From JAZGAE01 sp036475545 (GTDB taxonomy: Bacteria; Pseudomonadota; Alphaproteobacteria; DATDPM01): a DNA stretch of 22,264 nt. Shown in pieces: positions 7,131 to 12,836 of this stretch. Both the position numbers and the translations under genes were made by a program. Under the pieces are notes generated by a model. That model was given only the letters and a program-made list of their open reading frames with translations, was not told where the DNA came from and ran no database searches. Location: contig JAZGAE010000076.1 of the NCBI GenBank assembly GCA_036475545.1, forward strand, positions 1 through 22,264, in the 5' to 3' direction. Numbering within the stretch: position 1 is the first letter of the stretch; every line of letters starts with the position of its first letter.

Positions 7131-7322
7131 TCAAAGGACGATGACGCCGCTATGGAGGGCCAGCAGCACGAGGGCCGCCGTGTAGAGCGCGGCGGCCATG
7201 CCCAGCATCGAAAGTGCCCTCGCAACGAGGCGTGCGCGACTGGTCTTGCGGGCATAGGCCCTGCGCAGCTGCATGTGAACCGCGTCTTCCACCACTCTTT
7301 CTGCAACGATCTTCTCGGCCAT
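7131..7322 (-). CDS. Small single-pass membrane protein (63 aa)
   Basis: Starts MAEKIVAERVVEDAVHMQLR and continues with a basic stretch (RRAYARKTSRARLVAR, 20-35), followed by a hydrophobic segment at about 37-63 that should span the inner membrane, with the basic side cytoplasmic. The start is fixed by CAGGAGG 7 nt upstream on the minus strand; the longer frame reaching into the tetR gene is an artefact of overlap. A TetR-type palindrome at 7368-7383 lies 45 bp before the start codon, so the gene is probably repressed by the adjacent regulator. I do not recognise the family. The N-terminal charged helix could bind another protein at the membrane. Confidence 0.6.
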   Translation of the reverse strand: MAEKIVAERVVEDAVHMQLRRAYARKTSRARLVARALSMLGMAAALYTAALVLLALHSGVIVL

Positions 7323-7367
7323 GTCTTGCCTCCTGTTTCCGCCGTGGCGCAATGCCTCCACCGGTTC

Positions 7368-7383
7368 GGGACCAATTAGTCCA
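7368..7383 (-). promoter_or_regulatory. TetR-type operator, copy 2
   Basis: Minus strand TGGACTAATTGGTCCC, 13 of 16 positions identical to the copy in front of tetR, centred on AATT. A T7 tract (A7 at 7392-7398) precedes it in the minus direction. It lies in the 76-bp gap between the tetR stop codon and the small membrane protein. Confidence 0.7.
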
Positions 7384-7398
7384 GAATCGTCAAAAAAA

Positions 7399-7980
7399 TC
7401 ACTCGAGCGCCGATAGCGTGATGCGGACCACATCCTCCAGCGCCGCGCGATCGGGGTTGGCCTTGGCCCTGAGGCGCAAGCCGTTGAGGCTGGTGGCGAG
7501 ATAGCGGGCCAGGGCCCAGGCATCGCGATCGCCCGGGATCTCGCCCGCCTCTTGTCCACGCACCACCGCGCCGTGAATCGCCTGCTCGACCCGCCTAAGA
7601 CCCTCACGAACCCGTGCCGCCGCCTGCGGGTCGTGAACCGAGACCTCGCTGGCGCAATTCACCAGAAAACACCCGCGGCGATCGTCCGGCGCCCCGGCGC
7701 ATTCGACAACCTTCTCAAAGGCTGCGTCGATCGCGGCCCGTCCTGATTCAGCGCCCCGGAAGAAACGGACCAAACCCTCCACCACCGTATCCTCGTAGCG
7801 CCTGATGGCGGCCAGGAACAGCTCGTGCTTGCTGCCAAACGCCTCGTAGAAGCTGCTCTTGCTGACACCCATGGCGTCCGTCAGATCATGCAGCGAAGTT
7901 CCCTTGTAACCCTTCGACCAGAAGACTTGCATCGCCTGCTCCAGAGCCTGGTCCGTGCTGAATTCCCGTGGCCTCGCCAT
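7399..7980 (-). CDS. TetR/AcrR family repressor, NemR-like
   Basis: A 193-residue regulator. Residues about 8-55 form the DNA-binding helix-turn-helix (FSTDQALEQAMQVFWSKGYK, then a MGVSKSSFYEAFGSK recognition region). The ligand domain contains RRGCFLVNCASE with Cys104 and Cys109. A Gly-Cys at this place is also found in NemR, where Cys106 senses electrophiles and hypochlorous acid; by analogy this protein may sense reactive carbonyls or other electrophiles. The start ATG 7980 lacks a good ribosome binding site, suggesting low expression. A palindrome 59 bp upstream, and related ones before two downstream units, indicate autoregulation and control of the small-protein/SDR cluster. The family call is firm; ligand and cysteine sensing are inference. 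Confidence 0.9.
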   Translation of the reverse strand: MARPREFSTDQALEQAMQVFWSKGYKGTSLHDLTDAMGVSKSSFYEAFGSKHELFLAAIRRYEDTVVEGLVRFFRGAESGRAAIDAAFEKVVECAGAPDDRRGCFLVNCASEVSVHDPQAAARVREGLRRVEQAIHGAVVRGQEAGEIPGDRDAWALARYLATSLNGLRLRAKANPDRAALEDVVRITLSALE

Positions 7981-8039
7981 GATCGCTGACCGCTGCCGTC
8001 CGTCCTTATCGCCTCAACCGAAATGCACTGTAGCTATTT

Positions 8040-8055
8040 TGGACCGATTGGTCCA
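8040..8055 (-). promoter_or_regulatory. TetR-type operator, copy 1 (tetR promoter)
   Basis: TGGACC-GATT-GGTCCA, a perfect 6-bp inverted repeat with 4-bp spacer, 59 bp before the tetR start codon. In the minus direction a T6 tract (A6 at 8058-8063) lies 2 bp upstream. The GACC-N4-GGTC core resembles sites I recall for NemR-type repressors. Confidence 0.8.
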
Positions 8056-8145
8056 GTAAAAAATCCGTGAGGCGCGAAGCTCCTGGCCACGTGCCGTGAA
8101 CGACTCCTGATGCATCCCGTCAGTGGCGCGCTGCGCTTCGGCCTT

Positions 8146-8174
8146 CCGGCCGTCCCTCGGCCGGTTCTTTCCTC
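8146..8174 (+). terminator. GC hairpin with pyrimidine tail
   Basis: CCGGCCG (8146-8152) and CGGCCGG (8158-8164) form a perfect 7-bp stem with loop TCCCT, followed on the plus strand by TTCTTTCCTC. No plus-strand gene lies upstream, so its relevance as a plus-strand terminator is unclear; in the minus direction it lies past the end of the usp operon but lacks a T-run. A second hairpin, GGCCGC/GCGGCC (8200-8205, 8213-8218), sits next to that operon's last stop codon. Confidence 0.3.
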
Positions 8175-8225
8175 AAAACACTTGTTGCGAATTGCCCCCG
8201 GCCGCCGCGGTCGCGGCCCGCCGGT

Positions 8226-8585
8226 CTAACGCACGGAGACCACCTTGAAGGGACGGTCCACGCCATCGTGCTCGGTGATGGAGACGTATTCGCCTTCGCC
8301 GAAGGGATGGGCCTCGAATCGGAAAATGGGCTCGTCGTCCTCTTCGCCGGGGGAGTAGGAAAACGCCCAGCTGCCGCTCCGGGTCAGCGTCAGGAACCCG
8401 TGCTCGTCGTCGTCGCCCTGCCAGAACCGGTACACGGTGCATTTCTTGCGGTGGCGCTTCCACTCCTCGACGTCCAGGTAGCCGTCGTCGCCGAGAGGGG
8501 CCACGAATTCGTAACCGTGGTTGCGGCTACCCTCGGGGAAATCGTCGGTGCGCGCGAGCTCCAGGCGGATCCTCTTGAAGCTCAT
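8226..8585 (-). CDS. Conserved-looking hypothetical protein (119 aa)
   Basis: Soluble, acidic protein beginning MSFKRIRLELARTDDFPEGS, with aromatic and charged residues spread through a likely beta-rich fold (YEFVAPLGDDGYLDVEEW, TVYRFWQGDDDEHGFLTL, GEYVSITEHDGV). From memory it resembles an uncharacterised alphaproteobacterial family that starts the same way, but I cannot name a domain. Its ATG overlaps the TGA of the gene before it (8582-8585), so the two are translationally coupled, and both follow the universal stress protein gene. This places it in a stress operon probably driven from the FNR-type site at 9.89 kb. No signal peptide, membrane segment or catalytic motif is visible. Confidence 0.75.
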   Translation of the reverse strand: MSFKRIRLELARTDDFPEGSRNHGYEFVAPLGDDGYLDVEEWKRHRKKCTVYRFWQGDDDEHGFLTLTRSGSWAFSYSPGEEDDEPIFRFEAHPFGEGEYVSITEHDGVDRPFKVVSVR

Positions 8586-8929
8586 GGGTGCTCCCTCTGC
8601 TCTTGGGCGCTCCCCTCTTCGCTCTCGGATGGCATCGACTCGCCCCCCTCTTGTTTCTCGGCGGGTTTGTAATCGGGATGGGTCTGGATGAAGTGCCGCA
8701 GCACGAGTCTCAGGCGCAGCGCCTTGGCATAGTCTTCGCGGGCCTCGGCCTGGAGGATATGGTCGACGATGATCCGCCGGATCATCGGGGTCCCCTCGGG
8801 CGAGTGAACGAGATAGTTGCCGAGCTCGGCGGCCACGATGGTCGGTATGTGTTCGTGCTCGGCGATGGCGGCGACTTCCTCCTCGGTGAGCTCGCTGAGC
8901 GCGATGCAGTCCTCGAGCGTAAGCATCAT
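8582..8929 (-). CDS. Small helical hypothetical protein (115 aa) in the usp operon
   Basis: Starts MMLTLEDCIALSELTEEEVA and is predicted mostly helical (EEEVAAIAEHEHIPTIVAAE, then AREDYAKALRLRLVLRHFIQ), ending in a charged Glu/Ser/Gln tail from about residue 88. I do not recognise a characterised family. I chose the ATG at 8929 because GAAGGAAG lies 5 nt upstream on the minus strand; the frame extends to 8989 but would overlap the preceding stress protein gene. It begins 28 bp after that gene's stop codon and overlaps the next gene by 4 bp, giving a tight three-gene operon. The tail has no motif and is probably disordered. Confidence 0.75.
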   Translation of the reverse strand: MMLTLEDCIALSELTEEEVAAIAEHEHIPTIVAAELGNYLVHSPEGTPMIRRIIVDHILQAEAREDYAKALRLRLVLRHFIQTHPDYKPAEKQEGGESMPSESEEGSAQEQREHP

Positions 8930-8957
8930 GATGTCTTCCTTCGATCCCGGGGCGCCC

Positions 8958-9842
8958 TCAATGCGCCACCAGCACCGGCAAGCCGGCATGGGCCAAAACG
9001 TGCCGCGTCACGCCTCCGAAGATCATCTGGCGAAAGCGGTTGTGCGTATAGGCGCCCATGACGAGAAGGTCGGCGCCAACTCGCTCCACCTCCTCGAGCA
9101 GCCGAGCGCCGGTCCCCGCCGGGCCGGGGCTCAGCACCTCGGCGAAGGCGCCAATCCCGTGCCAGGCCAGGTATCGAACCAGGCCATCGGCGACGGTCAG
9201 CGCCTCCTCGCCCTCGCCAGCGGTCAGCACGGCAACCTTGTCGGCCCCCCTGAGCACCGGAATCGCGGAGCCCACGGCCCGCGAGGCCTCGGCCGAGCCG
9301 TTCCAGGCAACGGCGACGCAGGCGCCCAAAGAGCGCACGCCCCCGGGCGGAGCAAGAAGGACCGGCCGGCCACTACCAAGGAGCGCCGCCTCCAGGGTCA
9401 TGGCCGCAGGGGGCGAGCCCGGCTCCTCCCGCCAGCCGGCGACGACGACAACGTCGGCGAGCCGCCCGAGCGAGGCTACCGCTTCGTCCTCGCGCCCGGT
9501 CTCGTCGGCCCAGGAAGCCGAGAGGCCCGCGGGCGGCGTTTCCATCACCGGGACGCCGTGCTCCTCGCACAGCCTATCGAACAGCGCGCGCGCATTCGCG
9601 GCCCGCTCTTCCGCGTCGCGTTCGGTGGCCAACATGATCTCATGGACCACCACTCCGGACGTGCCCTCGCCGATGTACGGCATGGCGTAGCGGGGGTCGG
9701 GACGGACGTGCAACGCCGCGACGTGAGCATCGAATCGGCGTCCAAGGGCAAAGGCGGTCGCCAGCGCCGACTCGCCTGCCGCGGTCGCGCTCACCGGCGC
9801 CAGGATTACCTTGATCGTCACTGCACTCTGGCCCTCGTTCAC
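8958..9842 (-). CDS. Universal stress protein with two Usp domains
   Basis: Two tandem Usp (HUP-fold) domains: the first from IKVILAPVSATAAGESAL (about 10-150), the second from about 165 to the end, closing with LLVMGAYTHNRFRQMIFGGV and LPVLVAH. The nucleotide-binding GxxG-x9-G(S/T) signature is altered here (GAYTHNR, then GGVT), as in many UspA-type proteins, so ATP binding is uncertain. Start choice is open: GTG 9842 has AGGAAA upstream, while GTG 9821 gives a conventional MTIKVILAP start. The ATG at 9887 is unlikely because it overlaps an FNR-type palindrome. The gene leads a three-gene operon and follows the APH/P-loop gene. Induction under oxygen limitation is inferred from the site. Confidence 0.88.
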   Translation of the reverse strand: MNEGQSAVTIKVILAPVSATAAGESALATAFALGRRFDAHVAALHVRPDPRYAMPYIGEGTSGVVVHEIMLATERDAEERAANARALFDRLCEEHGVPVMETPPAGLSASWADETGREDEAVASLGRLADVVVVAGWREEPGSPPAAMTLEAALLGSGRPVLLAPPGGVRSLGACVAVAWNGSAEASRAVGSAIPVLRGADKVAVLTAGEGEEALTVADGLVRYLAWHGIGAFAEVLSPGPAGTGARLLEEVERVGADLLVMGAYTHNRFRQMIFGGVTRHVLAHAGLPVLVAH

Positions 9843-9886
9843 GCAATATTTTCCTGGAAGCACACTATCACGCGGGTGGTGGCGCA

Positions 9887-9900
9887 TTGAACCAAATCAA
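9887..9900 (-). promoter_or_regulatory. FNR/FixK-type box upstream of the usp operon
   Basis: TTGA-ACCAAA-TCAA, a perfect match to the TTGA-N6-TCAA core, and the symmetry extends by one base (A before, T after). It lies in the 86-bp gap between the APH/P-loop gene and usp, 44 bp before the GTG at 9842 and 65 bp before GTG 9821. FNR-class control of universal stress proteins is known in other proteobacteria (for example Anr-controlled usp genes in Pseudomonas). Confidence 0.65.
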
Positions 9901-9928
9901 TACGAGCCGGTCGGCGCCCGTCGGCCGC

Positions 9929-11476
9929 TCATGACTCAAGGGCGGCCTCGACGAGAGCCACGGTCTCGGAGGTGGAGCCGGAGGCGTCGATCCGGTGCCA
10001 GGCGATCTCGCCCAGTCGGTATCCGAGTTGCTTGTGCAGGATTTCGACAGTGGCGTCCGAAGCGTCGCCGGCCCGACTCGCCAGCCGCCCCTCGAGGATG
10101 GCGGCCGGGGCCTCGAGCCACACTCCCGCAACGGGCGCGCCCGCTTGTCTCGCCGCGGCCTCGATTTGCCGACGCTGGGCCGGCCGGGCGAAGATAGCGT
10201 CGGCGATCACCGCGTGCCCGGCCTCGAGTGCGGCCGTGGCCCGCTCCGCGATCGCCCCGTAGACGCGCTCGGTCGCGGGCTCCGTGTAGGCCGCAGGCCC
10301 GAGGCGCGTCAGCTCCTCCTCTCCCATGAGGTGCTTGCGGATCACGTCCGAGCGCAGGATCACCGCGCCGGGCGCGGCCCCGAAGCCGGGGGCCAGCCGC
10401 CTCCCCAGCACGGACTTGCCGGTGCCCGAGAGCCCGCCCACCGCGACCAGCCGTGCACGCGGCGGGGTAAGAAACTCGATCGCCAGGCGATGGTACGCCC
10501 GAGCCTCCTCAAGAAGCCGCCGGCCGGTCTCGTCGTCGGGTTGGCTCTTGGCGGCGTCCGCGCCGGTGTGCGCCCGGACCACCGCCCGGGAGGAGAGAAA
10601 AAGCGGCAGCGCCGCCAGGCCCTGGACCTCGGCGAGCGGATCCTCGGCGCTCGCGAGATAGCGGTTGAGCACGAGATTGCCAAGCCCGCGCAGACCGCGG
10701 TGCTCCAGGTCCATGAGCAGGAAGGCGAGGTCGTAGAGCACGTCGATGCAAGCGAAGTCGTCGGAGAACTCGATGGCATCGAACAGCACCGGCCGCCCCT
10801 CGACGAGGCAAATGTTGCGCAGGTGCAGATCGCCGTGGCAACGGCGCACTCTTCCCCCCTTCCGCCGGGCTTCGAGAAGGCCGCCGACCCGGTCCAGGGC
10901 CGCGCGCGAGAGGCGGTTCAACCGCTCGGTCGCGTCCGCGTCGAACACGGCCGGGCCATGGCGGGATAAGGCTTCGATGTTCCCGTCCACCGTGTCCTCC
11001 ATGGAGCGCAAGCCGCCGAAATCAATGCGCACCTCGGCGGCCGCGTGAAAGCTGGCGATTTCGTCCGCCACTCGGCTCATGAGTTCTTCGGTCAGCGCCT
11101 CGCGCTCGGCGAGGCGATCGAAGAGGCTCGCCTGCTCGAAACGCTTCATGACCACGATCCAATCGACCGGCTCGCCCGTGCCTGCCAGCTTGAGGCCGCC
11201 ATCGGCCTCGCGGGTCACCGCGACCACTCCTTCGTAGACCTGCGGGGCGGTGCGCCGGTTGACCGCGACCTCGGCCTCGCAGTAGCGGCGCCGGAGCTCC
11301 GGGGTCGAGAAGTCCAGATAGGGGAAGCGGACTGCGCGCTTCAGCTTGTAGGCTCGGTCGCCCGTGAGAAACACGACCGAGATGTGGGTGTCGATGCGCT
11401 CCACCGGTCCCGCCGCGCCGTAAGTCCCCGGCCTCAACAGGAAATCGATGACCTCGCCCTGGTCCTCGACGATCAC
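9929..11476 (-). CDS. Bifunctional APH-like phosphotransferase / P-loop kinase protein
   Basis: A two-domain cytosolic protein of 515 residues. The first part (about 25-330) is an aminoglycoside-phosphotransferase-type kinase fold with CHGDLHLRN (213-221, catalytic Asp216) and LFDAIEFSDD (Asp233, metal). The second (about 340-515) is a small P-loop kinase with Walker A GLSGTGKS (348-355), similar to zeta-toxin, gluconate kinase or AAA_33 proteins. The same fusion is known as Rv2004c in the Mycobacterium tuberculosis dormancy regulon, beside the Usp gene Rv2005c, so the linkage seen here recurs. GTG 11476 is the likely start, with GGAGGAA 8 nt upstream. The substrate is unknown; it is unlikely to be an antibiotic resistance enzyme. 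Confidence 0.88.
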   Translation of the reverse strand: MIVEDQGEVIDFLLRPGTYGAAGPVERIDTHISVVFLTGDRAYKLKRAVRFPYLDFSTPELRRRYCEAEVAVNRRTAPQVYEGVVAVTREADGGLKLAGTGEPVDWIVVMKRFEQASLFDRLAEREALTEELMSRVADEIASFHAAAEVRIDFGGLRSMEDTVDGNIEALSRHGPAVFDADATERLNRLSRAALDRVGGLLEARRKGGRVRRCHGDLHLRNICLVEGRPVLFDAIEFSDDFACIDVLYDLAFLLMDLEHRGLRGLGNLVLNRYLASAEDPLAEVQGLAALPLFLSSRAVVRAHTGADAAKSQPDDETGRRLLEEARAYHRLAIEFLTPPRARLVAVGGLSGTGKSVLGRRLAPGFGAAPGAVILRSDVIRKHLMGEEELTRLGPAAYTEPATERVYGAIAERATAALEAGHAVIADAIFARPAQRRQIEAAARQAGAPVAGVWLEAPAAILEGRLASRAGDASDATVEILHKQLGYRLGEIAWHRIDASGSTSETVALVEAALES

Positions 11477-11615
11477 GCTCGGCGTTCCTCCGCGGCCACC
11501 CCGTTGAGGCGCCCCCGCCTTTGGCGGGCGTTGCCGGCGGCCACGTTACGCGACAGCGCCGTGCAAGGAAAGGCGCGCCGATTTCGGACCGATGGGCCAG
11601 CCGAAGGGTGATGGC

Positions 11616-11682
11616 GGCCCGCCGGCGAAGCCACGCCCGATCCCTGCGGCAAGGAAATTCACGCAGGCCCGCCGGCGAAGCC
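11616..11682. repeat. 17-bp direct repeat
   Basis: GGCCCGCCGGCGAAGCC occurs at 11616-11632 and 11666-11682, identical and 50 bp apart; the similarity continues loosely (CACGCC and CGCGCC). The right copy covers the last codons of the RND relic and the left copy lies beyond its stop. This could be a duplication scar from the rearrangement that truncated that gene. Confidence 0.6.
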
Positions 11683-11835
11683 GCGCCGGTCGTCCCTGAG
11701 CCACACGTAGATGGCCGGGATCACCAGCACCGTGAGCGCGGTCGAGGACGCGAGCCCGAACAGCAGCGAGACCGCGAGCCCCTGGAAGATGGGATCGAGC
11801 AGGATGAAGGCGGCGCCGACCATGGCGGCAGGGGT
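11659..11835 (-). pseudogene. C-terminal relic of an RND efflux transporter
   Basis: The minus-strand frame reads AAMVGAAFILLDPIFQGLAV, SLLFGLASSTALTVLVIPAI, then YVWLRDDR and a short tail before TGA at 11659. This is the last transmembrane hairpin and C-terminus of a large RND (AcrB/CzcA-type) inner-membrane pump, normally over 1000 residues. Only about 55-60 residues remain. The similarity stops abruptly next to the stop codon of the cation exporter at 11843, and no start codon with a ribosome binding site supports separate translation. A deletion or recombination has evidently removed the rest. The frame is still intact, so the event may be fairly recent. Confidence 0.8.
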
Positions 11836-11842
11836 CGCCTGG

Positions 11843-12757
11843 TTACGCAAAGGTGGCCCGCTTCTCGGCGATGCCCTCGGGGTCCTGGTGGATGATGACC
11901 TCGGCATCCGGAAACACTGCCAGGATTTCCGCCTCGACCTGATCCGCGATCTCGTGGGCGTGGGTCAGGGTCAACGCCCCGTCCATTTCGAGATGGAGCT
12001 GGATGAAGCGTTGCGGCCCCGAGGAGCGGGTACGCAGGTCGTGCATGTCCCTCACCTCCGGGTGGGTCAGCGCGATCCGGCGGATGCGCTCGCGGTCCCC
12101 GTCGGGAAGCTCGCGGTCCATGAGGACTTGCAGGGCCCGGCGTGCGATCGTCCAGGCGCTGTAGAGGATGTAGACGACAATGCCGGCCCCGAACAGCGGG
12201 TCGGCGGCGAACCACCCCAGCGTGGTGCTGAGCACCAACGCCAGGATGACGCTGCCGTTGGCCAGAACGTCGCTCACGTAGTGGAGCGAGTCCGCGCTGA
12301 TCGCCAGGGACCCTGTCTTCCGCACCACGTAGCGCTGGAACGCCACGAGGGCCAGGGTCGCCACGATCGCGAACACCATCACCGCGATGCCCACGGCGGT
12401 GTTCAACACGGGCTTGGGATGAAGAAGTCGGTTCCCAGCTTCGAACAGCAGGAACACGGCGGAACCGGAGATGAAGGCGGCCTGGGCCAACCCTGCCAAT
12501 GCCTCGGCCTTGCCGTGGCCGAAGCGGTGCTCGGCGTCCGCCGGCTGCAACGCGTGACGCACGGCGAACATGTTCACGAGCGACGCCAGCACGTCCAGGA
12601 GCGAATCAACCAGCGTGGCGAGCATGCTCACCGATTCCGTTACGACCCAGGCCCCGAGCTTAACCGCGACCAACACCGCGGCCGTCGCGACCGAGGCGTA
12701 GGTCGCGGCCCTCATCAGCCGCGCGGCGTCGCTCGGAAGAGTGCGAACCTGCGTCAT
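11843..12757 (-). CDS. Cation diffusion facilitator, FieF/YiiP-like
   Basis: Inner-membrane metal/proton antiporter of 304 residues, the usual length for FieF (about 300), exporting Zn(II), Fe(II) or similar. Six hydrophobic segments run from about 20 to 210. The transport-site ligands have the FieF pattern: D51-xxx-D55 in helix 2 (LVDSLLDVLAS) and H159-xxx-D163 in helix 5 (SLHYVSD). The cytosolic domain (about 215-304) contains DMHDLRTRSSG and HLEMDG with histidines (THAHEIADQ) for the dimer metal sites. I chose ATG 12757, since the frame above it is Arg-rich and overlaps the TPR gene; the ribosome binding site is weak. It ends directly beside an RND pump relic. Both families handle metals, so this may once have been a metal efflux locus. 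Confidence 0.9.
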   Translation of the reverse strand: MTQVRTLPSDAARLMRAATYASVATAAVLVAVKLGAWVVTESVSMLATLVDSLLDVLASLVNMFAVRHALQPADAEHRFGHGKAEALAGLAQAAFISGSAVFLLFEAGNRLLHPKPVLNTAVGIAVMVFAIVATLALVAFQRYVVRKTGSLAISADSLHYVSDVLANGSVILALVLSTTLGWFAADPLFGAGIVVYILYSAWTIARRALQVLMDRELPDGDRERIRRIALTHPEVRDMHDLRTRSSGPQRFIQLHLEMDGALTLTHAHEIADQVEAEILAVFPDAEVIIHQDPEGIAEKRATFA

Positions 12758-12836
12758 CGCCAATTTCGTGGTCCTCGTTCGTCGGGGACACGAGAGCGCC
12801 TGGACTGGCGAACGCCCGTCATGACGTCCCAACCGC

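Noticed and set aside
9929..11476. Antibiotic resistance (aminoglycoside phosphotransferase) gene
   Set aside because: The domain fusion with a P-loop kinase and the usp context match chromosomal housekeeping or stress proteins, not resistance enzymes.
11584..11599. Fourth TetR operator (CGGACCGATGGGCC)
   Set aside because: Matches only 11 of 16 positions, the right arm is shifted, there is no T-tract, and no regulon gene follows.
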